A DNA stretch of 6,483 nt from Alphaproteobacteria bacterium (GTDB taxonomy: Bacteria; Pseudomonadota; Alphaproteobacteria; ATCC43930; CGMCC-115725). Shown piece by piece: positions 1 to 6,366 of this stretch (position 1 is the stretch's first letter; every line of letters begins with the position of its first letter). The stretch spans positions 1-6,483 of the forward strand of contig JAFAWI010000443.1 in assembly GCA_019241915.1 (NCBI GenBank). The letters run 5' to 3'. The notes beneath the pieces are model-generated. The model was not told where the DNA came from. It searched no databases and was given only the letters and a program-made list of their open reading frames with translations. The position numbers were made by a program, and so were the translations under genes.

Positions 1-1560
1 TGGATCAAGGTGCGCATCACCGCGGCGCCGGGCTCGACCTTTCTCGATCGGATGATTGCACTGGTGGAGGGGGCCGAGCGCCAGAAGACACCGAACGAGA
101 TCGCGCTCAACATCCTGCTCGCCGGCATGACGATCATCTTCGTTTTCGCTGTCGCCACGATACCGAGCTTTGCCAACTACGCCGGCGGAAACATTGGCGT
201 GCTGGTGCTTGTGGCGCTGTTTGTGACCTTGATCCCGACGACGATTGGGGCACTTCTCTCGGCGATCGGCATTGCCGGCATGGACAGGTTGGTGCGGTTC
301 AATGTGTTGGCCATGTCAGGCCGTGCCGTCGAGGCGGCGGGCGACGTTGACACGCTGCTGCTCGACAAGACCGGCACGATTACGCTTGGCAACCGGCAGG
401 CGACGGAGTTCTTGCCACTGCAGGACGTGAGCGAGCGCCAGCTTGCGGACGCGGCCCAGCTCGCCTCACTCTCGGACGAGACGCCGGAGGGGCGCTCCAT
501 CGTCGTGCTCGCCAAGGAAAGATACGGCATTCGCGGACGCGATATGGCCCCGCTCAACGCCCATTTTATACCGTTCTCGGCCCAGACGCGGATCAGCGGC
601 ATCGATCTGGAAGACTCGTCGATCCGCAAAGGCGCGGTCGATGCGGTGCTCGCCTATGCCGAGGCGGCCCAGACGAACGGTGCGACCGGCGGCAATATTG
701 CCGTGATGGTCCGCCAGGACGCTGCCGTGCAGGAAGTGCAGGCTCTTGCCGAGCGCATTGCCAAGACTGGCGGTACGCCGCTTGGGGTGGCGCAGGACGG
801 CAAGCTGCTGGGCGTCATTCACCTCAAGGACATCGTCAAGGGCGGCATCCGCGAGCGGTTCGCGGCGCTGCGCACGATGGGCATCCGCACCGTGATGATC
901 ACGGGCGACAATCCGATGACCGCCGCCGCCATCGCGGCAGAGTCCGGGGTCGACGACTTCCTCGCCCAAGCCACACCCGAAGACAAGCTGCGGCTCATTC
1001 GCGAGGAGCAATCTCAGGGCAAGCTCGTGGCGATGTGCGGCGATGGTACCAACGACGCGCCGGCGCTGGCGCAGGCCGATGTCGGCGTGGCGATGAACAC
1101 CGGGACGATGGCCGCGCGCGAGGCCGGCAATATGGTCGATCTCGACAGCGATCCGACCAAGCTCATTGAAATCGTCGAGATTGGCAAACAATTGCTGATG
1201 ACGCGCGGTGCGTTGACCACCTTCTCGATCGCCAACGATGTGGCCAAGTACTTCGCGATCATCCCGGCGATGTTCGCCGCGTTTTATGCCGCTGCAGGTC
1301 AAACTACCGGCCCGCTCGCCGCACTGAACGTGATGCATCTGGCAACGCCGCAAAGCGCGATCCTCTCTGCGATCATTTTCAACGCGCTGATCATTATCGC
1401 GCTGATTCCCCTGGCACTGAGAGGCGTAGCCTATCGTCCGGTGGGCGCGGCCAACATCCTGCGCCGCAACCTGCTCGTCTACGGCATCGGCGGCATCATC
1501 ATCCCGTTCGTCGGCATCAAGGCAATCGATCTGGTCGTCAACGCGATCGGTCTCGCATAA
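1..1560 (+). CDS. kdpB: KdpB, potassium-transporting P-type ATPase catalytic subunit (5'-truncated by the window edge)
   Basis: Catalytic subunit of the KdpFABC inner-membrane K+ pump; it hydrolyses ATP to drive K+ uptake through KdpA. The reading frame is open from base 1, and the ATG/GTG codons near base 10 are internal, so the real start lies upstream. By alignment with the remembered E. coli protein about 185 residues are missing: the first membrane helices and the part of the actuator domain carrying TGES. Visible in order: two membrane segments (about 115-270, including the conserved IPTT turn), the phosphorylation motif DKTGT at 364-378 (catalytic Asp 364-366), the nucleotide-binding domain with PFSAQ and KGAVD (Lys at 628-630), TGDN at 901-912, the hinge motif GDGTNDAP at 1039-1062, DVAKYF at 1237-1254 carrying the membrane Asp and Lys, and two more C-terminal hydrophobic segments. 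The residue before GDGTNDAP is Cys where E. coli has Thr. The nucleotide-binding domain is about 15 residues longer than in E. coli. The stop TAA is 30 bases before kdpC, consistent with one operon. Nothing suggests a broken gene. Confidence 0.98.
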   Translation, partial: WIKVRITAAPGSTFLDRMIALVEGAERQKTPNEIALNILLAGMTIIFVFAVATIPSFANYAGGNIGVLVLVALFVTLIPTTIGALLSAIGIAGMDRLVRFNVLAMSGRAVEAAGDVDTLLLDKTGTITLGNRQATEFLPLQDVSERQLADAAQLASLSDETPEGRSIVVLAKERYGIRGRDMAPLNAHFIPFSAQTRISGIDLEDSSIRKGAVDAVLAYAEAAQTNGATGGNIAVMVRQDAAVQEVQALAERIAKTGGTPLGVAQDGKLLGVIHLKDIVKGGIRERFAALRTMGIRTVMITGDNPMTAAAIAAESGVDDFLAQATPEDKLRLIREEQSQGKLVAMCGDGTNDAPALAQADVGVAMNTGTMAAREAGNMVDLDSDPTKLIEIVEIGKQLLMTRGALTTFSIANDVAKYFAIIPAMFAAFYAAAGQTTGPLAALNVMHLATPQSAILSAIIFNALIIIALIPLALRGVAYRPVGAANILRRNLLVYGIGGIIIPFVGIKAIDLVVNAIGLA

Positions 1561-1590
1561 CACCGGCGGCTTATTCGAAGGTCAAATCGC

Positions 1591-2196
1591 ATGCTGCAGC
1601 AGATTCGTCCCGCCCTCGTGATGATCGTCGTGATGACGATTATCACGGGCCTGATCTATCCGCTGGGAATGACCGGCATCGCCCAGGTTCTGTTCCCACG
1701 CCAGGCAAACGGCAGCTTGATCGAGCGGAACGGTACGGTGGTCGGATCCGAGCTGATCGGTCAGAACTTCGCAGACCGCAAATATTTTCACAGCCGTCCG
1801 TCGGCCACGAGCGAACCCGATCCCAACGACCCCTCGAAGACGGTCGCGACGCCTTATGCCGCGGATAATTCCGCAGGATCCAACCTGGGGCCAACGTCCA
1901 AAGCTTTGATTGATCGCGTGGCCGAAGACACGAAGAAGCTCCAGGCCGAGAACCCCCGCGTACCGGTTCCAGTCGATCTGGTGACGACATCGGGCAGCGG
2001 TCTCGACCCAGACATCACGCCGGCAGGGGCATACTTCCAGGTGCCGCGCGTGGCCAAGGCGCGAGGTCTTGCCGAAGACGCCGTGCGCCAGCTGGTGGCG
2101 AGCCAGGTGGAGGAACGATTCCTCGGGGTCATCGGCGAGGCTCGCGTCAACGTCCTGAAGCTCAACCTGGCGCTCGATGCCCTAAAGAAGAGCTGA
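1591..2196 (+). CDS. kdpC: KdpC, potassium-transporting ATPase subunit C
   Basis: Small single-span subunit of KdpFABC, required for assembly and thought to help nucleotide binding by KdpB. The protein has 201 residues, slightly longer than E. coli KdpC (about 190). Residues about 8-35 form the N-terminal membrane helix; the remainder is the periplasmic domain. Family hallmarks are GSELIGQNF (residues 52-60), KYFHSRPSA (64-72), SNLGPTS (97-103), SGSGLDPDI (134-142), QVPRVAKARG (150-159) and the C-terminal VNVLKLNLAL (187-194 onward). A Pro/Asp-rich stretch at residues 74-90 is longer than in E. coli and resembles the insert common in other proteobacterial KdpC proteins. The ATG at 1591 is preceded by GAAGG at 1577-1581 at a suitable distance, and it places the membrane helix right at the N-terminus. 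The gene ends in tandem stops TGA TAG (2194-2199). It follows kdpB directly and is probably cotranscribed with it. Confidence 0.97.
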   Translation: MLQQIRPALVMIVVMTIITGLIYPLGMTGIAQVLFPRQANGSLIERNGTVVGSELIGQNFADRKYFHSRPSATSEPDPNDPSKTVATPYAADNSAGSNLGPTSKALIDRVAEDTKKLQAENPRVPVPVDLVTTSGSGLDPDITPAGAYFQVPRVAKARGLAEDAVRQLVASQVEERFLGVIGEARVNVLKLNLALDALKKS

Positions 2197-2223
2197 TAGC
2201 TTGGTCTCGGGAGAATCCGTTCG

Positions 2224-2269
2224 GCACAGTGATATCTCGCATCGGCGAGTCCTCAAATTGGAGCTGTGC
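2224..2269 (+). repeat. Nested inverted repeat downstream of kdpC (possible stem-loop)
   Basis: GCACAG at 2224-2229 is the reverse complement of CTGTGC at 2264-2269, and inside it CTCGC at 2236-2240 pairs with GCGAG at 2245-2249 around a 4-base loop. RNA from this region could fold into an outer 6-bp stem enclosing an inner 5-bp hairpin. The sequence after it is A-rich, not T-rich, so it does not look like an intrinsic terminator. It may instead protect the 3' end of a kdpFABC transcript or attenuate read-through into kdpD. The stems are short and could be fortuitous. Confidence 0.35.
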
Positions 2270-2336
2270 GAAAAGTAGACGCGAAAGCGGCGCAGGGCGC
2301 GCTACATTTTGATGGGGCCAGAGCCTGGGATATCAC
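2229..2336. repeat. Separated 8-base inverted repeat GTGATATC / GATATCAC
   Basis: GTGATATC at 2229-2236 and GATATCAC at 2329-2336 are exact reverse complements separated by 92 bases, both in the kdpC-kdpD gap. Each contains the palindrome GATATC, so each could be half of a paired operator. A match of this length within a 195-base gap is not very improbable by chance, and the first copy overlaps the nested stem-loop. Confidence 0.25.
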
Positions 2337-2391
2337 CTCCAGCTTGGCCACGCGTGTGCCGACCGGACACGGCGCAAGGTGAAGAGCGCAT

Positions 2392-5115
2392 ATGATGGAC
2401 GATCGCGGCGAGCAACATCACCGTCCGTCGCCGGATGCTTTGCTGCGCCAAGCCACGCAGGAATCACGCGGTCGACTCAAAATTTTCCTCGGCGCTGCAC
2501 CCGGTGTCGGCAAGACCTATGAGATGTTGCAGACCGCTCAGGCCAAGCGGCGTCAAGGCGTGGACGTGGCAGTCGGCTTGGTCGAGACCCACAACCGTCG
2601 GGAAACCGAAAAGCTGCTTGAGGGGTTGGAAGTGGTACCGCGCCGCGGCATGCCCTATCGCGGCCTGACGCTCGATGAAATGGATCTCGATGCGCTGCTC
2701 AAGCGACGGCCGCAGCTGGCGATCGTCGACGAGTTGGCGCACACCAATGCCCCGGGCTGCCGACACCCCAAGCGATACCTGGATGTGGAAGAGCTGCTGG
2801 CGGCAGGGATCGACGTCTACACGACCCTCAACATCCAGCATGTCGAAAGCCTCAACGACGTCGTCGCCCGGATTACGCGCATCCGCATCCGCGAGACGGT
2901 TCCCGATTCGATCATCGATAACGCCGACGATATCGAATTGGTGGATCTGACGCCCGCCGATCTTGTCCAAAGGCTCAACGAGGGCAAGGTCTACGTTCCC
3001 GAGCATGCCGAGCGCGCGACGCGTCACTACTTCCAGCCGGGCAACCTGACGGCGCTGCGCGAGCTTGCCCTGCGCCGAACGGCGCAACGGGTCGACGAGC
3101 AGATGGTCGACTACATGCGGGCCCATGCCATCGAGGGGCCCTGGCCGGCGGCCGAACGTCTCCTGGTGGGGGTAAACCACGACCCTCGCTGCGCGAGTGT
3201 CGTGCGCTATACGCGGCGCCTTGCCGACCGACTGCGCGCGCCTTGGAGCGCTGTCCATATCGAGACCTCCCAGTCGCTGCGCCTGACCGAGGAACAGCGT
3301 GACCGGGTCGCCGAATGCCTGCGCCTGGCGCAGCGGCTCGGCGGCGAGACGGTCACTGTACCCGGAACCGACGTGGCCGAGGGCATGCTTAGCTACGCGC
3401 GCAGCAACAATTATACGCATCTGGTGATTGCGAAGTCGCGACGGCCGCGTTGGTTGGAGTGGCTGCGCGGGTCGACAACGCATCATCTGATCCGACAAGC
3501 GGGCGACATTAGCGTTCATGTCATCGCCGAGCCGACGGCACCTCGCGCTGCGCGTGAAAGCTCGAGGCCGCCGTCGGTTGAGCTTGCTCATTCGCCACCC
3601 CCGCTCGATGCGGGACCGCTCGTCGCGGCTGGCCTTTTCGTCGCAGCCGCGCTGGGCTTGAGCTTAGCGCTCCAGCAATTTGTCGGCATCTACAACATCG
3701 CCTTGGTCCTTTTGACCTCGGTGCTGGCCACTGCCGTTACCTACGGCCTCTGGCCGTCGCTGCTGGCGTGCCTGCTGAGCGTCCTCGCCTACAACTTCTT
3801 TTTTTTGCCGCCGCTCTACACCTTCACGATTGCCGATCCGGAGAACGTCGTTGCTCTCGTCGTCTTTGCGATCGTCGCGATCATCGCCAGCAATCTGACG
3901 GCGCGCGTTCGCGCCCAGGCGGTCACGGCACGCCAGCGCGCGGCGACGACCGAGGATTTGTATCTGTTTGCGCGAAAACTCTCGGCGGCGGTCACGCTGG
4001 ACGACCTGCTGTGGGCAACAGCCTTTCAAATGGCGTCGATGTTAAAGGTCAACGTCGTTCTTCTGCTGCCCGACGAGAACTCGGTCAGCGTGCGGGCTGC
4101 GTATCCTCCGGAGGATACGCTCGGCGAGGCCGATCTTGCGGCAGCCAAATGGTGCTGGGAGCACAACGAGCCGGCTGGGCGAGGCGCCGACACATTGCCC
4201 GGCGCCAAGCGCCTCTTCATGCCAATTGGCACGTCTCGCGGCGTGGTCGCTGTCGCCGGTCTGGATAACGATCGAGACGGACCGTTGTTGTCACCCGATC
4301 AGCACCGTCTGCTGAAAGCTCTCGCCGATCAGGCGGCGCTCGCTGTCGAGCGCATGAGCCTTGCGCAAGACGTCGAGCGGGCACAGGTGGCGATCGAGAC
4401 CGAACAGCTTCGCACCGCGTTGCTGACGTCGATTTCTCACGACCTGCGCACGCCGCTCGCCTCCGTGCTCGGCTCGGTCACGAGCCTTCGCGACTTCCGC
4501 CATTCGCTTGACGATGCGGCGCAGGATGAGCTGATTGGCACGATCCAGGAAGAGGCGGAACGGCTAAGCCGCTTTATTGCCAATCTTCTCGACATGACGA
4601 AGCTCGAAGCCGGGGCCGTCACCCCGCGCGCCGAACCGGTCGACACCGATGATATCGTCGGCAGCGCGTTGGAACGCGCCGGCAAAGTCCTGGCCAAGCA
4701 CCGCGTGAAGGTCAATCTCGGCGCGAAGCTGCCGATGCTGAAGCTCGATCCGGTGTTGTTCGAGCAGGTCTTGTTCAATGTTCTCGACAACGCGGCGAAA
4801 TACGCCACCGACGGAACCGAGATTGAACTGCGGGTACAGCAGGACGAGAGCGCTGTCCGGTTCCAAATCATCGACGAAGGACCGGGCATACCGGCCGCCG
4901 ACCTGGAGCGCATTTTCGACAAGTTCTATCGCGCACGGGCTGCCGATAACCGACGCGTCGGTACGGGGCTAGGCCTTGCCATCTGCAAGGGTTTTGTCGA
5001 CGCCATGGGGGGAACGATTGACGCCGGCAATCGCAACGGCCGCTCGGGCGCCGTGTTCACGATCAGCTTCCCGCTCGCGTTGGCTCACCGGTCGCCGGCC
5101 AAGACCATAGCATGA
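2392..5115 (+). CDS. kdpD: KdpD, sensor histidine kinase for potassium limitation and osmotic/ionic stress
   Basis: Inner-membrane sensor kinase that phosphorylates, and in E. coli also dephosphorylates, KdpE. It has 907 residues, close to the E. coli length (894). Domains in order: the cytoplasmic KdpD domain (about 28-240) with Walker A GAAPGVGKT (34-42) and the conserved VDELAHTNAPG (112-122); a universal-stress-like domain (about 255-380); four membrane helices (about 408-428, 433-451, 453-478, 485-502) with the conserved FFFLPP turn (469-474); an Arg-rich stretch (R505, R507, R514, R516) after the last helix; a GAF-like domain (about 525-655); HisKA with phospho-acceptor His683 in SHDLRTP; and HATPase with N-box (N796, N800), DEGPGIP (828-834), IFDKFYR (841-847) and GTGLGLA (857-863). 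The universal-stress domain does not show the c-di-AMP motif reported for Gram-positive KdpD. ATG ATG at 2392-2397 gives two possible starts; AAGGTG at 2376-2381 fits the first better. Its TGA overlaps the kdpE ATG, implying translational coupling. It contains a T8 run and a 22-base palindrome, described elsewhere. Confidence 0.98.
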   Translation: MMDDRGEQHHRPSPDALLRQATQESRGRLKIFLGAAPGVGKTYEMLQTAQAKRRQGVDVAVGLVETHNRRETEKLLEGLEVVPRRGMPYRGLTLDEMDLDALLKRRPQLAIVDELAHTNAPGCRHPKRYLDVEELLAAGIDVYTTLNIQHVESLNDVVARITRIRIRETVPDSIIDNADDIELVDLTPADLVQRLNEGKVYVPEHAERATRHYFQPGNLTALRELALRRTAQRVDEQMVDYMRAHAIEGPWPAAERLLVGVNHDPRCASVVRYTRRLADRLRAPWSAVHIETSQSLRLTEEQRDRVAECLRLAQRLGGETVTVPGTDVAEGMLSYARSNNYTHLVIAKSRRPRWLEWLRGSTTHHLIRQAGDISVHVIAEPTAPRAARESSRPPSVELAHSPPPLDAGPLVAAGLFVAAALGLSLALQQFVGIYNIALVLLTSVLATAVTYGLWPSLLACLLSVLAYNFFFLPPLYTFTIADPENVVALVVFAIVAIIASNLTARVRAQAVTARQRAATTEDLYLFARKLSAAVTLDDLLWATAFQMASMLKVNVVLLLPDENSVSVRAAYPPEDTLGEADLAAAKWCWEHNEPAGRGADTLPGAKRLFMPIGTSRGVVAVAGLDNDRDGPLLSPDQHRLLKALADQAALAVERMSLAQDVERAQVAIETEQLRTALLTSISHDLRTPLASVLGSVTSLRDFRHSLDDAAQDELIGTIQEEAERLSRFIANLLDMTKLEAGAVTPRAEPVDTDDIVGSALERAGKVLAKHRVKVNLGAKLPMLKLDPVLFEQVLFNVLDNAAKYATDGTEIELRVQQDESAVRFQIIDEGPGIPAADLERIFDKFYRARAADNRRVGTGLGLAICKGFVDAMGGTIDAGNRNGRSGAVFTISFPLALAHRSPAKTIA
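4099..4120. repeat. 22-base perfect palindrome inside the kdpD GAF-coding region
   Basis: The half-site GCGTATCCTCC (4099-4109) is followed immediately by its exact reverse complement at 4110-4120, with no spacer. The flanking bases do not extend the symmetry. It encodes the stretch AYPPEDT (about residues 570-576) of the KdpD GAF-like domain. It could fold as a 9-bp hairpin with a CCGG loop in mRNA or act as a symmetric protein-binding site. The right arm contains GGAGG, a Shine-Dalgarno-like string, with no start codon at a usable distance. Part of the symmetry is set by the protein motif, so function is unproven. Confidence 0.85.
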
Positions 5116-5813
5116 TCGGCAAGGGCAACCCGCTCAAAGTTCTCGTGGTCGACGACGAGCCGGCGATCCGCCGCTTCCTTCGCACCAGCCTGAGCACGGG
5201 AGGTTACCTTGTCCGCGAAGCCGAGACCGGCAGCGGTGCTCTCGATCAGCTGCGGCGGAGCCCGCCCGATATCCTGGTACTTGATCTTGGCCTGCCGGAT
5301 ATTGACGGTCTCGTCATTATCGAACGTCTTCGCGAGCAGCGGCTGACGCTGCCCATTATCGTTCTTTCGAGCCGCAGTGACGAAAGCGGCAAGGTGAAGG
5401 CGCTCGATCTTGGCGCCGACGATTACGTCGTCAAGCCTTTCGGCATCGACGAGCTGCTGGCCCGCATCCGGGCGGCCGTACGGCACCGGTTACAACAGGA
5501 GGGCGAGCGGCCGGTCTTCCGCTGCGGCGATCTTGCGGTTGACCTTGTCCGGCGCGTCGTCACGCGCGACGGCGACGAAGTGAAGCTGTCGCCCAAGGAA
5601 TACGAGATTCTGCGCGTACTTGTCGCGCATGCGGGGAAGGTTCTCACGCACCGGTTTCTGTTGCGGGAAGTCTGGGGCGGCGCGGGAGCGGAAGTGCAGT
5701 ACTTACGCGTCTATATTCGTGCGCTGCGGCACAAGATCGAGGCTGATCCGGAACAGCCGCGTCACATACTGACCGAGCAGGGCGTGGGCTATCGCATGCG
5801 CTCGCCAGACTGA
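5112..5813 (+). CDS. kdpE: KdpE, OmpR/PhoB-family response regulator of the kdp operon
   Basis: Cytoplasmic transcription activator phosphorylated by KdpD; in the known systems it binds upstream of the kdp structural genes and raises their expression when K+ is limiting. It has 233 residues (E. coli KdpE 225). The receiver domain (about 8-122) shows the acidic pair D14/D15, phospho-acceptor D58 in LVLDLGLPD, S86 at the usual Ser/Thr switch position, Y105 and K108 in DDYVVKPFG. The winged-helix DNA-binding domain (about 133-230) carries LSPKEYEILRVL, the VWG motif, VYIRALRHKIE and the terminal GVGYRMR of this family. The ATG lies inside the kdpD stop (ATGA at 5112-5115), so translation is probably coupled; a ribosome binding site ahead of it is weak. 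The protein end looks natural. Within about 13 bases of its stop the sequence becomes recognisable as antisense Rhs coding sequence, and no terminator is visible. Confidence 0.97.
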   Translation: MIGKGNPLKVLVVDDEPAIRRFLRTSLSTGGYLVREAETGSGALDQLRRSPPDILVLDLGLPDIDGLVIIERLREQRLTLPIIVLSSRSDESGKVKALDLGADDYVVKPFGIDELLARIRAAVRHRLQQEGERPVFRCGDLAVDLVRRVVTRDGDEVKLSPKEYEILRVLVAHAGKVLTHRFLLREVWGGAGAEVQYLRVYIRALRHKIEADPEQPRHILTEQGVGYRMRSPD

Positions 5814-5814
5814 G

Positions 5815-6302
5815 CGTCCGAGACCAAGAAGGTCGTTGCCGGCAAATAATGGGTTCGCCGCGCCGACTGACGTAATCCGCCCCATCGTGTCGCGGGTATA
5901 GCTTGCGGCGAGCCCCGAGGGATAACCGATCGCAGCGATGCGGCCGGCGCGGTCGTATGTATAGGTCGTGGTCAGCACCGCGGCGCCGCTGGTCCGGGTC
6001 TCGCGCGTGACCTCGCCGCGGCGGTTGTAGGCGCGGGTCAACGAGCCGGCCGCATCGGTCAGCGAGGTCAGCCGGCCGATCCCGTTGCAGCCGCAATTCT
6101 CGTCGTAGGTATAGGCGACGTTCTCCGCGCTATCGGCCGGATAGGTCGTCGTCAGGATGCGATCGAGCGGATCGTAGCTGTGGTTGGTGACCGTGCCGGC
6201 GGCATCGACCAGCTGGGTCAGGTTGGCGCCGAGATCGTAATGGTAGACGGTCGTGCCGCGGTCGGAACTGACCTCCTGGATGCGGTCGCCAAACCCAATC
6301 AG
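5815..6302 (-). pseudogene. Rhs/YD-repeat protein fragment (main block)
   Basis: Reading the - strand in triplets from 6302 downwards gives an open stretch of about 160 codons with the signature of Rhs/RHS-repeat (YD-repeat) proteins: GDRIQEVSSDRGTTVYHYD, then SYDPLDR, AYTYDEN, RAYNRRGEVTRET, TYTYDRAGRI, SYTRDTMGRITSVG and finally NPLFAGNDLL. Such proteins form a beta-barrel shell that usually encapsulates a C-terminal toxin or act in wall and contact functions. The block has no start codon of its own and is preceded in frame by TGA (6303-6305 on the + strand reads TCA). At the other end the homology stops near 5826, and the frame runs on antisense through kdpE until a stop at about 5703, with no Rhs core-ending motif and no toxin domain. 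Both ends are therefore missing or broken. I consider it a remnant left by rearrangement; an alternative is an assembly junction. The in-frame protein is not expected to be functional. Confidence 0.8.
5889..6245 (-). repeat. Six degenerate YD-repeat units in protein translation
   Basis: On the - strand the hallmark (Y)D/N positions fall at Asp 6234-6236, Asp 6171-6173, Asp 6102-6104, Asn 6024-6026, Asp 5952-5954 and Asp 5889-5891. The spacings are 21, 23, 26, 21-24 residues, the usual period of YD repeats. Typical unit content is Y-x-Y-D-x-x-G-R-(L/I)-x-x-(V/I/L) followed by T-Y-P or D-A-A-G. The repeats are diverged at DNA level. One unit contains the unusual loop ENCGCNG with two cysteines, where this family more often has a Gly/Asp-rich loop. 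Confidence 0.75.
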
Positions 6303-6366
6303 TCAGTGCGGCGTCCAAGGAAAGCAACCCCATACGCCAGTGCCCCAGGTTGGGCTCATATCCCCG
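6303..6366. other. Non-YD interruption between two Rhs fragments
   Basis: Between the main YD block (ending at 6302) and the next YD unit (6382-6420, in another frame) lies a stretch with no YD character. On the - strand, in the frame of the upstream fragment, it reads GYEPNLGHWRMGLLSLDA, which I cannot place in any family; the + strand readings are equally unfamiliar. I see no terminal inverted repeats or flanking duplication that would mark an insertion sequence. It may be a deletion scar, a remnant of an inserted element, or diverged Rhs sequence. Confidence 0.4.

Larger units (their letters stand above)
2197..2391 (+). other. Non-coding gap between kdpC and kdpD
   Basis: This 195-base gap holds no supported reading frame. 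It contains a nested stem-loop near 2224-2269 and a pair of 8-base inverted copies at 2229-2236 and 2329-2336 (listed separately). I found no well-spaced sigma-70 -35/-10 pair and no hairpin followed by a T-run. The right end carries AAGGTGAAG (2376-2384), which serves as ribosome binding site for kdpD. The gap is much wider than the kdpB-kdpC gap (30 bases), so kdpDE may have its own promoter or be partly uncoupled from the structural genes; this is inference only. Confidence 0.6.

Noticed and set aside
466..1563. Long open frame on the - strand opposite kdpB
   Set aside because: It is antisense to a fully conserved kdpB, its translation is rich in Arg, Asp, His and Gln with no recognisable domain, and it is typical of a shadow frame in GC-rich DNA.
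2258..2308. Promoter for kdpD built from TTGGAG (2258) and TACATT (2303)
   Set aside because: The spacing between the two elements is far too long for a sigma-70 promoter and neither has a partner at the right distance.
2464..3591. Long open frame on the - strand opposite the N-terminal half of kdpD
   Set aside because: It lies entirely antisense to conserved KdpD domains, has low-complexity Arg/Asp-rich translation and no convincing start.
3768..4268. Alternative + strand frame of 166 codons within kdpD
   Set aside because: It is an out-of-frame reading of conserved kdpD with no recognisable domain; considered only as the possible product of slippage at the T8 run.
5822..5845. Possible terminator after kdpE: GACC/GGTC stem and the TTGCCGGCAA palindrome
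   Set aside because: The stems are four to five base pairs, there is no following T-run, and the sequence is explained by Rhs coding on the other strand.
5980..5989. Ten-base GC palindrome GCGGCGCCGC
   Set aside because: Short, made only of G and C, inside Rhs coding sequence; expected by chance in such DNA.
5703..6041. A - strand gene of 112 residues starting near 6041
   Set aside because: The apparent start is TTG inside a longer open YD-repeat frame, and the last third is merely antisense to kdpE, so it is part of the Rhs remnant, not a separate gene.
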